DNA of 64,000 nt from Nocardia jejuensis NBRC 103114 (GTDB lineage Bacteria; Actinomycetota; Actinomycetes; Mycobacteriales; Mycobacteriaceae): positions 1 through 64,000 of the forward strand of contig NZ_BDBU01000037.1 of the NCBI RefSeq assembly GCF_001613145.1, in the 5' to 3' direction. Below, one piece after another: positions 1 to 8,452 of the stretch; position 1 is the first letter of the stretch; each line of letters starts with the position of its first letter. The notes below the pieces were generated by a model that ran no database searches, had not been told where the DNA came from, and saw only the letters and a list, made by a program, of their open reading frames with translations. The translations under genes and the position numbers were made by a program.

Positions 1-1024
1 CGTCCAGCCGCAGACGCTCCAGGGCATCGCCACGATCGAGAATGCCCGCGCGCCAGGCATCGACGGTGATGGTGTTGTGCACCCGGTCCGCGGCGATGGC
101 GGGGCGCACCTGGACCAGCCACAGCGAGCCGTGTTCGACCACGAACTCCACCTCGACCAGAACGCTGAGCCAGCTGAAGAGCTCGTCGGTGTAGGCGGCG
201 AGTTCGGCGTGCGCGGTGGGCGCGATGATCGCCAGTTCCTCGACGACGGTGGGCGTCGCGGTTCCGGCCACCAGAGACTCACCGGTGCGTCCACCCAGGA
301 ATTCCCCGTGCAGCCCGCGCACCCCCGTCAGCGGATCATGGCTGAAGACCACCCCGCTGCCGCTGCCGCTGCCCGCGGTGCCGTAGGCCATCGCCTGGAT
401 CACCACCGAGGGACAGTCGTGCTCCGAAATACCGTGCACCGCACGATATTCCCGGGCCCGGCTGTTGTTCCAGGACGCGGCCACTGCATCCACCGCGCGC
501 TTGACCTGTGCGGCGGGCGTGCGGGGGAAGTCCGTTCCGGTGGCCTTCTCGAAGGCGGCCACCAGCCGCTCGTATGCCGCCGGCGTGGCCGGTTCCGGCT
601 CGGGTGCGGGCAGGCCCGCGATGTGCCGGCACATCCCCTCCGCACCGGTGATCAGCATGTCCCACGCCGCGTCCGGGCCGCCGAGGCGTTCGGCCAGCGC
701 GGGCAGGTCGGAGGGTGAGAGCCCTACGCCCAGGATCGTATCCATCATTCCGGGCATGCTGACCGGCGCGCTCGAGCGGACCGCGAAAGCCACCGAGCCG
801 GGCTCGACGCCCATCACCTCGGCGGCTTCGCGCCGCAGGTGCGCCAGCAGCGTCTCGATCTCCGGCTCGGAAATCTCGGTCCGGCGCAGGACCGTTCCCT
901 CCAGGACGTGGAAAGGCGGTACCGCGTAGTGCATTTCGCGCAGCTTGGCCAGGAAGAAGCCCTTGCCGCCGAACCGGGCCCGGGAATTCTCCGGTGTCTC
1001 GAATCTCTCAACGGCTGGGCGCAT
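1..1024 (-). CDS. PEP-synthase/PPDK-like ATP-grasp protein (C-terminus cut by window)
   Basis: About 341 residues are visible from an ATG at 1024; the C-terminus lies outside the window. The protein reads as the nucleotide-binding half of pyruvate phosphate dikinase/PEP synthase. A near-N-terminal RFGGKGFFLAKL segment is followed by the family motif RSSAPVSMPGMMDTILGVGL around residues 90-110, a glycine-rich SGSGSGVVFSHDPLTG stretch, GEFLGGRTGE, and a VEHGSLWLVQVRPA segment like the end of PPDK ATP-grasp domains. In the family this half binds ATP and passes a phosphate to a histidine on a swivelling domain. No swivelling domain is seen here; a matching one is encoded separately at 3093-4565. 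The start overlaps the end of the FAAL gene by 17 bp, so it is the last visible gene of the operon. Whether further domains follow beyond base 1 is unknown. Confidence 0.85.
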   Translation of the reverse strand, partial: MRPAVERFETPENSRARFGGKGFFLAKLREMHYAVPPFHVLEGTVLRRTEISEPEIETLLAHLRREAAEVMGVEPGSVAFAVRSSAPVSMPGMMDTILGVGLSPSDLPALAERLGGPDAAWDMLITGAEGMCRHIAGLPAPEPEPATPAAYERLVAAFEKATGTDFPRTPAAQVKRAVDAVAASWNNSRAREYRAVHGISEHDCPSVVIQAMAYGTAGSGSGSGVVFSHDPLTGVRGLHGEFLGGRTGESLVAGTATPTVVEELAIIAPTAHAELAAYTDELFSWLSVLVEVEFVVEHGSLWLVQVRPAIAADRVHNTITVDAWRAGILDRGDALERLRLD

Positions 1025-2738
1025 GACCATCCACGGGGTCGAGGCCGAACAGTGGCGAGGCCACGCCGACGAAGAGTTTCTTACCGGTGCTCACACCGGT
1101 GACCAGGTCGTTCCAGAGTTCGACCCGGCGCGGTTTGCCGCTGCTGGTGCGGGGAATCGCCAAGGGCGCCATGGTGATCAGGGCCGCACCCGCCGATTCC
1201 AGGCCCATGCGCCGCAGCACGCCGAGCGCCGTCTCGACACCCTCGGCGGGCACCCGCTGCTGGAAGACCACGAGACTCGAGACCTTGCCGGTCATCTCCA
1301 TGTCGCGCAGCACCACGCTGATCTTGTCGTGATGGATGCCGAGCCGCTGCGCCATCATCAGCTCGATGTCCTCCGCGGTGACGAAGGCGCCGTTCACCTT
1401 GACCGCGTTGCCCATCCGGCCCAGCACGTAGATCTCGTCGCCGCTGCGGAAGCCGAGATCGCCGGTGTAGTGCACCGTCGGCACGTCGTTCTCACCGGGT
1501 TGCTCTTCGTCGAGATATCCACTGAACAGTCCGGGCGTCCACACGGCCAGCTCGCCGACCTGGCCGTCCGGGAGCGCGAGTCGATCGGAGTCCACGACGG
1601 TGATGTGCGCCCCGGGCAGTTCCCGGCCGCACGACACCACCAGATGCGCATCGGGCGGCGTGGATTCGCCGCCGGTGAGGCTGCACCGGGCCAGCACCTC
1701 GACCTCGGCGTGGTCGGTCAGGGTCTTGTGGTCCACCGCGAGCGCGGTCGGCATCTCCCGCAGCCCGGATACCGTGATGGCCAGGGTGGTTTCGGCCATG
1801 CCGTATCCGGGTTTGACGGTCTCGGCGGACAGCCCGTGCGGCGCGAGCAGCTCGTGGAACGCGCGCAACGCGGTGAAGTTGATCCGGTCCGAGCCCACGA
1901 TGAGCGTGCGCCACTGCGAGAAGTCCATGCCCTGCAGGCTGTTCGTCCCGACCAGTCGCACCACGCGCTCGACGGCGAAGTTCGGCATGGCCGAGTGATT
2001 GACCCCGTGCCGCCCGAACAGTTCCAGCCACAGCAGCGGCCGGCGCACGAAGTGCTCGGGCCGCATCAGCCAGCTGTCCTGCCCGAACAGCAGCGGTGTG
2101 AGGAAGGTGCCGATCAGGCCCATGTCGTGATGCAGCGGCAGCCAGGAGCCGAAGCTCGCGAGGCGGTTGTCGGTGCTGTCGTGGAAGACCGTCCTGAGCA
2201 TGTGCACATGGGCGATCACGGCCCGCGAGCTGATCCGCACCGCGCGCGGCAGACTGCTCGATCCGGAGGTGAACTGGATGATCGCGGTGTCGTCGCCGGT
2301 GGGTGGCGTCAGCGCGCAGTCACCTCCGAGCGGCAGCTCCGTTCCGGCGTCGATCAGGTGCCGGGGCAGCGGAAGCGGCGATTCCCGCAGTGCGGCAAGG
2401 GTGGTGGTCTCCGCGACCACCGCCACCGGATCCAGCGAGCGCAGTCTGGACAGCTGCCCCGTGACTCCGCCGTCGGGCAGCCCGGCGGGTGCGATGACGG
2501 TCGGGATCGCACCGACGGCCAGCGCACCGAAGAAGAACTTCGGGAACTCGGGGCAGGTCGGGAGCACCAGCGCGATGCGATCGCCGCGCGTGATGCCCAG
2601 GTCCCGCAGATACGCCGCGACGCCGAGCGCGGCCTCGGCCGTGTCCTGGTAGCTCTGGCTCATCCAGTCGCGACCGGTGTAGAAGCGCAGTGCGCCTTCG
2701 TTTTCCCGTTCGACGATCCAGTCGACGATCGATCTCAC
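1008..2738 (-). CDS. Fatty-acyl-AMP ligase (FAAL) / acyl-ACP synthetase
   Basis: A 576-residue ANL-superfamily adenylating enzyme, predicted to activate a carboxylic acid as acyl-AMP and load it onto the ACP encoded next door. Visible motifs are IIQFTSGSSSLPRAVRIS (A3, near residue 175; the usual lysine of the PKG segment is an arginine), PGYGMAETTLAITV (A5), YTGDLGFRSGDEIYVLGRMG (A7/A8) and a C-terminal PRTSSGKPRR with the expected A10 lysine. Length fits stand-alone FAALs. The start is GTG at 2738, inside a GTGA overlap with the ACP stop and preceded by a GGGAGG ribosome binding site. Tight coupling to an ACP gene favours ACP rather than CoA as acceptor. The substrate chain length cannot be read from the sequence. 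Confidence 0.88.
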   Translation of the reverse strand: MRSIVDWIVERENEGALRFYTGRDWMSQSYQDTAEAALGVAAYLRDLGITRGDRIALVLPTCPEFPKFFFGALAVGAIPTVIAPAGLPDGGVTGQLSRLRSLDPVAVVAETTTLAALRESPLPLPRHLIDAGTELPLGGDCALTPPTGDDTAIIQFTSGSSSLPRAVRISSRAVIAHVHMLRTVFHDSTDNRLASFGSWLPLHHDMGLIGTFLTPLLFGQDSWLMRPEHFVRRPLLWLELFGRHGVNHSAMPNFAVERVVRLVGTNSLQGMDFSQWRTLIVGSDRINFTALRAFHELLAPHGLSAETVKPGYGMAETTLAITVSGLREMPTALAVDHKTLTDHAEVEVLARCSLTGGESTPPDAHLVVSCGRELPGAHITVVDSDRLALPDGQVGELAVWTPGLFSGYLDEEQPGENDVPTVHYTGDLGFRSGDEIYVLGRMGNAVKVNGAFVTAEDIELMMAQRLGIHHDKISVVLRDMEMTGKVSSLVVFQQRVPAEGVETALGVLRRMGLESAGAALITMAPLAIPRTSSGKPRRVELWNDLVTGVSTGKKLFVGVASPLFGLDPVDGHAPSR

Positions 2739-3103
2739 AGCGCCTCCCGAATCGCGGTCGAATCATGTGCTATCCGGTAGATGCGCTGGATCAGCACGAC
2801 CAGATCGCCGACGGTGACGACGGTGTAGATCTCCTCGTGGTCGATCAGCTCGATGCCGTATTCCTCCTCGACCCGGGTGAGGGCCTCCATCAGGGACAGC
2901 GAGTCGATGTCGATGTCGTCCTTGATCGAATCGGTGAGCCGCAGGTCCATGCGCGTGCGGCCGACGGCCAATTTGTCCTCGATGACCGCGAGCACCTGCT
3001 CGGGATCGGCCACCCGGTCGGCGACGGCCGGCAGCGCGGTGACGGTCTCGACGGCGTCGTCTTCGATGGTGTTGTTCTCGGTTGTCGTGCTCTCAGTGGA
3101 CAA
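2735..3103 (-). CDS. Acyl carrier protein
   Basis: 122 residues. The C-terminal ~80 residues are a carrier domain with the phosphopantetheine site in DIDIDSLSLMEAL (Ser68) and the usual acidic surroundings. An acidic, Thr/Glu-rich extension of about 35 residues precedes it and is not part of the standard 80-residue ACP. The start is TTG at 3103, chosen because AGGAGAGG sits six bases upstream and no ATG is available before the domain. The gene overlaps its upstream neighbour by 11 bp and the FAAL by 4 bp. It is the likely thioester carrier for the acid activated by the FAAL and a candidate tether for the reductases and dehydrogenase of the same operon. Confidence 0.9.
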   Translation of the reverse strand: MSTESTTTENNTIEDDAVETVTALPAVADRVADPEQVLAVIEDKLAVGRTRMDLRLTDSIKDDIDIDSLSLMEALTRVEEEYGIELIDHEEIYTVVTVGDLVVLIQRIYRIAHDSTAIREAL

Positions 3104-4565
3104 TTCGCACCTCTCCTGTGTCTCCGTTCACGTACACCCGCTGGCCCGGTTTGATGTCGGCTGCCAACGGGTGGGACACGACCGCCGGTATGCCGAGTTC
3201 GCGGCAGATGATGGCGATGTGTGAGTACTGGCTGCCGCGCGCGGTCACGACCGCGCCCACGTACGGCAGGATCGGCAGCACGTTGGCGTCGGCGCTCTCG
3301 CACGCCAGCACCGCGCCCCGGGCCGTCGGCATCTCTCCGAGCCCGATGGCGATGCCGTCGCACACCCCGGCCGAGACGCCGCGCGGTGCCCGAGTGGGCT
3401 GGAACTCCTCGGGTGCGCCGGGTGACAGATCGAGGTAGTCAGGCATATCGACGGCCAGGGCGTCCTCGCAGGATTCGCGACGGGCCTCGATCTCGGTCCG
3501 GTCCGGCGGGGTGCCGCGCAGTTCGCTCATCGACAGGTACGGCCAGTCCGCGGCACCGAGTCCGCGCAGCTCGGCCAGCACGGGCACGAAGCGCCGATGC
3601 GCGTGCAACAGTCGCATGGCCAGCGACTTGCTGTGTTCGCGCAGGGCCATCACATCGCCGAGAAACAGTACGGTGGCGTCGATTCCGGCCCCACGCCAGC
3701 GTCCGCCCATCCCGATGAGCGCCTCGCGCGGTGACAGGTCGGGTTCCTCCCGGGCGGCGGCGGGACTCTGCCCCATCGGCGGAATCACGAAATCGGCCCA
3801 GGGCAGTGCCGTATCGGCGATCTCGTAGAAGGGCCGCTCCACGAACTGCGACGGGCCACCCGGAATCGGCGCGAGCTCGGCGATTCGACCCCACGGCAGT
3901 TCCGCGGGCTCCTTGAGCCAGTTCGTGATTCGATTCCCACCGCGCACCAGCCGGCCGATAACATTGCGCTGCAGCACTTCCGCCGCGATGGAACCGGAGG
4001 TGCCGATGATGTGCAGGTGCCAGGCCCGCTCGAGCAGGGTGTTGCCGTGCGCGGCGAGTTCACCGACCCGCCAGGTGGTCTCACCGGTCAGGACCGCCTC
4101 GACCTCCTGCTCGAAATCGAAGACCTGTTGCTCGAGTTCGATCACCCTGGGTCGAAGCTCGACCAGCTCGCGCAGCATGCGCGCGGTCGCGCTGTTGCGC
4201 CGCAGCGGACCCGGCCGGTGCGCGAGCGCCGATGCCGGTGGTGTGATGCCCTCGAAGTACGCGGCCGTGACGTCCTGCGGCGTCAGCAGATTCACGTGCT
4301 CGGCGATCTGGCAGTACGCGGTGAGATTGTGGTACGGACGGCAGCCGAAGTAGCCGGTGAACACGTAGTTCGATCCGGTGGCCCAGCGCTGCGCGCCCAG
4401 GATGTCCGTGATGAACCGGCGGGTGCCCAGCTCCATCGGCCGCCCGACCAGCGACCAGGACATGGGCGAGAGTCGTTTGGGCGCGATCTCGCCGAAGTTG
4501 CCCGCCGAGTACACCCGCAGGCTCGGATGCGCGTAGGTGTCCACGCGGCAGTGCTGGAAGCTCAT
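3093..4565 (-). CDS. Substrate-binding plus phosphohistidine half of an RPH/PEP-synthase-like phosphotransferase
   Basis: 490 residues. The C-terminal ~80 residues are a PEP-utilizer swivelling domain; GSQYSHIAIICRELGIPAVV carries the histidine expected to be phosphorylated (about His449). The N-terminal part has the pattern AGNFGEIAPKRLSPMSWSL seen in the substrate domain of rifampin phosphotransferase-type proteins. There is no ATP-grasp domain; that half is a separate gene at 1-1024. The same division into two polypeptides is known for phenylphosphate synthase. By analogy the pair would use ATP to phosphorylate a hydroxyl group, perhaps phenolic, releasing AMP and Pi; the substrate is not readable. 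The start at 4565 was chosen because its ATGA overlaps the preceding stop; a longer upstream extension would simply read through the neighbouring gene in another frame. Confidence 0.82.
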   Translation of the reverse strand: MSFQHCRVDTYAHPSLRVYSAGNFGEIAPKRLSPMSWSLVGRPMELGTRRFITDILGAQRWATGSNYVFTGYFGCRPYHNLTAYCQIAEHVNLLTPQDVTAAYFEGITPPASALAHRPGPLRRNSATARMLRELVELRPRVIELEQQVFDFEQEVEAVLTGETTWRVGELAAHGNTLLERAWHLHIIGTSGSIAAEVLQRNVIGRLVRGGNRITNWLKEPAELPWGRIAELAPIPGGPSQFVERPFYEIADTALPWADFVIPPMGQSPAAAREEPDLSPREALIGMGGRWRGAGIDATVLFLGDVMALREHSKSLAMRLLHAHRRFVPVLAELRGLGAADWPYLSMSELRGTPPDRTEIEARRESCEDALAVDMPDYLDLSPGAPEEFQPTRAPRGVSAGVCDGIAIGLGEMPTARGAVLACESADANVLPILPYVGAVVTARGSQYSHIAIICRELGIPAVVSHPLAADIKPGQRVYVNGDTGEVRIVH

Positions 4566-5668
4566 CGCAGGACCTCCGGTCCGCTGAAAGGCAGTGGTGT
4601 GGACGGGGGCACACCAGGCGCGGCGGACAGCAGGAGGCCGGGCCCGGCGGGCGGCAGGGCGGGCGGGCCGTCGTACCGCAGGTCGCCGAGCGCGTGCGGG
4701 GTCCGTAGAAGCCCGGAATGCCGCAGGGCCACACCGGTTTCGGTGATGTAGTCGGTGCGAGAGCCGATATCCGGATCGGGCAGCGAATCGAAGATCGAGG
4801 GATCGAACTCGAACAGCGGCCGGGAGTAATCCACGACATCCTCCTGCACACCGAAACGCCGGGCCACCGCCCGCTGTATCCAGGCGGGCCCCGCCGAATC
4901 GACCACCTTGGGGAACACGCCCCACGGGCGGCACAGCCGCTCCAGCACCGCGGCCAGCGTGGGCCGTTCCGGATCGAAATAGGTACAGGCACTGCGATGT
5001 TCGTCCGCGACCACCAGATCACGCACCACCCGGGCGGCGATATCGACGTCGGCGGCGTACACCGGGAATCGCCCGCAGTCCGCGAGCGCCACCGGATAGC
5101 CGCTGAGCAGATGAGGCAGCGCCGCCACCGGACCGCCGTGGCGCGGAATCACCTCGGCGGGAGCGGGTCCCAGCAGCGTGCCCAATCGCAGGATGCTCAC
5201 CGGAACCCGGCGTTCGCGCCGCGCGATGAGTTCGCCGCGATACTTGGCGTACTCGTACCAGTTGCGAAAACTCTGGCCGCGGCTCAGATCCCGGTTGGTG
5301 ATGGTCCCGCTCGCGCGACCCAGCGCCAGCACCGAGGACACGTACACCACCCGCCGCACCGAATCGATCGACGCGGCGAAATCCAGCACATTGTGGGTTC
5401 CGTTGACGTGCACGTTCACCACGCCGGCCGGGTCGGACCCCATGTCCACCGAGCCGATGCAGCACACGACGGCCTCGATGTCGCCGACCTCGCCCAGCGC
5501 CTCGGCATCGAGACCGAGCCCGGGCGAGTGCGCATCACCCGCGACGAACGTTCCGTGACAGGGCTTTCCGGTGCGGCTCATCTCCACGACCCGGTGCCCG
5601 TCCGCGGACAGCACCCGCCCCACCGCGCGTCCGAGATACCCCGACGCGCCGACGACCAGGACCCTCAT
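4562..5668 (-). CDS. NAD(P)-dependent extended SDR (epimerase/dehydratase family)
   Basis: 368 residues starting MRVLVVGASGYLG, a Rossmann GxxGxxG at the very N-terminus. YVSSVLALG matches the SDR serine strand and NWYEYAKYRGE the catalytic YxxxK. The C-terminal half (from about residue 220) is variable and contains no membrane segment. It probably reduces a ketone, or epimerises or dehydrates an intermediate, with NAD(P)H. The start ATG at 5668 overlaps the previous stop (ATGA) and its own stop overlaps the next ATG, placing it in the middle of the left-facing biosynthetic operon. Exact reaction unknown. Confidence 0.82.
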   Translation of the reverse strand: MRVLVVGASGYLGRAVGRVLSADGHRVVEMSRTGKPCHGTFVAGDAHSPGLGLDAEALGEVGDIEAVVCCIGSVDMGSDPAGVVNVHVNGTHNVLDFAASIDSVRRVVYVSSVLALGRASGTITNRDLSRGQSFRNWYEYAKYRGELIARRERRVPVSILRLGTLLGPAPAEVIPRHGGPVAALPHLLSGYPVALADCGRFPVYAADVDIAARVVRDLVVADEHRSACTYFDPERPTLAAVLERLCRPWGVFPKVVDSAGPAWIQRAVARRFGVQEDVVDYSRPLFEFDPSIFDSLPDPDIGSRTDYITETGVALRHSGLLRTPHALGDLRYDGPPALPPAGPGLLLSAAPGVPPSTPLPFSGPEVLR

Positions 5669-6825
5669 GAGAACCTCCCCAGCGGCAGTTCCGGCAGCGC
5701 CTCGGGTGCGGCTTCCGCACCGAGGCCGAAGGCGATGTCGATGATCTCCTCCACCGAGGTGGTCGGACACCACCCGTCGGTCAGCTCCATCAGCCGGGTC
5801 CTCTCGAAGATGCGATCGATCGACACGTAGCGCAGGCCGAACAGGCGATTACCCATCTCCCGGTTCCACCGCGCGTATTTGAGGCCCACGTTTTCCGCCA
5901 GCCGCAGCGCGCGATCCGGTGCGACGATCAGCCGCGGCGGCGCGTAGCGGCCCTGCACATCCTTGGAGTGCAGCAGCGCCAGCAGTGCGGCGAGCGTGGG
6001 CGCATACTCACCCGCGCACAGGTGCACGATCGCGCCACCCCGCCAGGCCTGGAAACCTGTTGTCGCGCCGTGGTTCAGCAGCCGCAGCAGCCCTTCCCCG
6101 ATGACGTCGCGCGGCAGGATGTCCACCCGCGCGCCCGGCCTGACCGGCAGGACCGGCAGTTGCCCCGACGACATCGGAGCCACCAGTTGGTACAGCGAGC
6201 TGAACCGGGTGGTCGAGCGCGAGCGGGAGCCGCCGATGACGCCGCCGATCCGGGCGATCAGGACGGGATGCCCGTCCGTGGCCGCCTCCCGGATCAGGTG
6301 GTTCTCGGCGAACCATTTGCTCAGTTCATAGGGCGTGCGGTCCTCGTGCGGCGGGTGCGAATCCTCGGGGATGTAGCCGTGCATGGTGCCCGCCACGTAG
6401 GCGGTGCTGACGTACAGATAGGGCACGGTGCGCCCGAGCCGTTGCGACAGCGCCCGAGCCAGCGCGAGGCCGTTCATCGCTCCGAGGTAGTTGACCCGGT
6501 CCATCGTGGCCTGTGCGGCGGTCCAGTCCACCAGGCCCGCCAGGTTCACCACGGCGTCCACATCGCGCAGCTCGTCCAACTCGGAATCGCCCAGTGCCCA
6601 GAGCTTTTCGGTGATGTCGCCGACGACCTGCGCGGCCGGGCCGCCGCCGCGAGCCAGATCGGCCCGGACCCGGCGGCGCACCAGCGCGGTGTTGTGGATC
6701 GGCGCGAGCGTATCGGTGACGGCTTCGGTCAGCCCTCGCCCGACCTGGCCGCTCATTCCCGCGGACAACAGCCGAAGGGTCGAGATCGACTGGGATGGAA
6801 TGGTTTCAGAGGTCACTACAGTCAT
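5665..6825 (-). CDS. Extended SDR related to thioester reductase / fatty acyl reductase domains
   Basis: 386 residues. After about 17 residues, LRLLSAGMSGQVGRGL keeps the GxxGxxG spacing but with unusual residues. DVDAVVNLAGLVDW, YLYVSTAYVAGTMHG and TPYELSKWFAE (YxxxK) are typical of the thioester-reductase/male-sterility branch of SDRs. This branch releases acyl chains from carrier proteins as aldehydes or alcohols, which fits an operon with a FAAL and an ACP; an ordinary ketoreductase cannot be excluded. Start at 6825 in an ATGA overlap with the acyl-CoA dehydrogenase stop; stop overlaps the next ATG. Confidence 0.75.
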   Translation of the reverse strand: MTVVTSETIPSQSISTLRLLSAGMSGQVGRGLTEAVTDTLAPIHNTALVRRRVRADLARGGGPAAQVVGDITEKLWALGDSELDELRDVDAVVNLAGLVDWTAAQATMDRVNYLGAMNGLALARALSQRLGRTVPYLYVSTAYVAGTMHGYIPEDSHPPHEDRTPYELSKWFAENHLIREAATDGHPVLIARIGGVIGGSRSRSTTRFSSLYQLVAPMSSGQLPVLPVRPGARVDILPRDVIGEGLLRLLNHGATTGFQAWRGGAIVHLCAGEYAPTLAALLALLHSKDVQGRYAPPRLIVAPDRALRLAENVGLKYARWNREMGNRLFGLRYVSIDRIFERTRLMELTDGWCPTTSVEEIIDIAFGLGAEAAPEALPELPLGRFS

Positions 6826-8000
6826 TGCGAGATACTCACCAGCCGGTCGTAGAGTTCGGGATCGCCGCGCAGCGAATCGGTGATGATGGCCAGCATCATC
6901 TCGTCGGTGCCCGCACCGATGCGGGAGACCCGGATGTCGTTCCAGAACTGGCCGAACGGCGTCTCCCTGGGCAGATAGCCCGGACCGCCGAAGACCTGCA
7001 TGGCCTCGCTGATCAGACGTTCACCCGCGCGCGCCGCGCACAGCTTGACCGACGCGATCCGGCTCATCAGCACCCGATCCAGCGGTCCGGACATCAGATC
7101 GCCCGCGATGGTGCGCACCGCGCTGGAGAGCACCTCGGTCTCGGCCTTCAACTCGGCCAACCGGAAGGCGATGTACTGGTGTTCGCGCAGTCGCCTGCCG
7201 AACTGTTCCCGCCGTTCCGCGTGTTCCACGGCCAGCGCGACGGCGGTGGCGCAACCGCCGGCCACCTGCGCGGCGATCGCCAGCCGTTCGAAGGACAGAC
7301 CGTAGTTCAGGTTGAGCACTCCGAGTCCGGCGCGCCCGACGGTCGCGTCCCGGTCCACCTCGACCTGCTCGAAGTCCACCACCACGGTGTCGAGTGCGTG
7401 GGTGCCCAGTTTCTCGTGCTCATGGACGATCGTGGCTCGCTCCAGCGGCACCGCGATGGTGGCGTGCCGGTCGGTGGGCACCCCCGCGGCGGTCGCGATG
7501 CGGCACAGCACGATGGCGAAATCCGCTACGGCGCCCAGGGATACGTACTTCTTGCGACCGGAAATCGACCAGCCCGTCGCGGTCGGGACGGCCAGGCAGG
7601 ACACCGCGGACAGATCGCTTCCGCCCCGGGGCTCACTGGCCGCGATGCAGCCGACCGCCAGCCCGTCCAGCGCCCGATCTCGCAGTCCCGCAAGGTAATC
7701 CGATGCGCCGAAGCGGTGCAGCATGGACAGCACCGTCTCGGTGTGCAGCGAGACGCCGATGGCGACGCCGGCCGGAGCCCGGCCCGCGAGCTCCTCCCCC
7801 ATGCGCACGCCGAAAAGTACGTCGCCCGCACCGGTTCCGGCCGATTCCCAGCGCCGGCGCAGCACGCCTGCCTGGCCGAGGCTCTCCAGCACCGGTCGTG
7901 GAAATCGGGTGATGCCCGGGTCGAACGGGACCGAATCCACCGCCTTCTGAACGAGGGCGCCCAGATCGTCGGATGCGGGCAGGGTTGTTTCGAGAGTCAT
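6822..8000 (-). CDS. Acyl-CoA (acyl-ACP) dehydrogenase
   Basis: 392 residues, three-domain FAD acyl-CoA dehydrogenase. SEPRGGSDLSAVSCLAV is the flavin-binding middle-domain motif and QVFGGPGYLPRETPFGQFW the C-terminal signature. The segment corresponding to the usual YEGT base reads RIGAGTDEMM, so the medium-chain-type glutamate is absent; families with this pattern often carry the base on another helix. It should introduce an alpha-beta double bond into an acyl thioester, here plausibly ACP-bound. The start at 8000 has GGAGA just upstream; the longer reading to 8060 runs into the intergenic control region. It is the first gene of the left-facing operon. Confidence 0.86.
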   Translation of the reverse strand: MTLETTLPASDDLGALVQKAVDSVPFDPGITRFPRPVLESLGQAGVLRRRWESAGTGAGDVLFGVRMGEELAGRAPAGVAIGVSLHTETVLSMLHRFGASDYLAGLRDRALDGLAVGCIAASEPRGGSDLSAVSCLAVPTATGWSISGRKKYVSLGAVADFAIVLCRIATAAGVPTDRHATIAVPLERATIVHEHEKLGTHALDTVVVDFEQVEVDRDATVGRAGLGVLNLNYGLSFERLAIAAQVAGGCATAVALAVEHAERREQFGRRLREHQYIAFRLAELKAETEVLSSAVRTIAGDLMSGPLDRVLMSRIASVKLCAARAGERLISEAMQVFGGPGYLPRETPFGQFWNDIRVSRIGAGTDEMMLAIITDSLRGDPELYDRLVSISQ

Positions 8001-8166
8001 TGGTCTCCATCCCGTCGCTGCCGCGGGCAGGGGAGAAAAGATCCCCGCAATCCCGCGCACGAGCCATGGCTGTCGCGGCCCGGGTCGAAAGTCGAATTCG
8101 AGAAGAATGGATCGGCAGCCGAAATACGTTGCCCGATCCAGGATCTGGTGTCGAAGTCACCGAATG

Positions 8167-8288
8167 TGCGCACAAGAGTGGCGCGAATTCAGCGTGACAC
8201 ACCGCTCTCGCGGAAGTCAACAGAATCGAGATCTGTTGACGGCGCCGTCAGCGTGTGTCACGCTGATTTCGCGCCATTCCTGTGCGCA
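8167..8288. promoter_or_regulatory. Divergent control region with large dyad symmetry
   Basis: The 452-bp space between the two biosynthetic arms (8001-8452) holds no gene. Inside it, 8167-8202 and 8253-8288 are 36-bp inverted copies that match at about 33 positions, sharing the 14-mer TCAGCGTGACACAC. Nested at the same centre is a perfect 9-bp inverted repeat, GTCAACAGA (8216-8224) and TCTGTTGAC (8232-8240). Each inner arm contains a TTGAC -35-like box facing outwards, followed after 16-17 bp by TCACGC. The symmetry suggests that one dimeric or tetrameric regulator acts on both operons; no such regulator gene adjoins. Confidence 0.7.
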
Positions 8289-8452
8289 TCGGAGCCGGAC
8301 GAAGCCCAGCGGGGCTCCCGGCAACGTCTCCCGGAATCCTTTATGGCACTTACTTTTTCGTGCCCACATCCAGGTCCGGCCTGTCCTGCGCCGACATCCC
8401 GCCCGCGTGGCGTCACCCGCATGGCAAAAGCTTTTCTACGGAGAAGGTAAAG

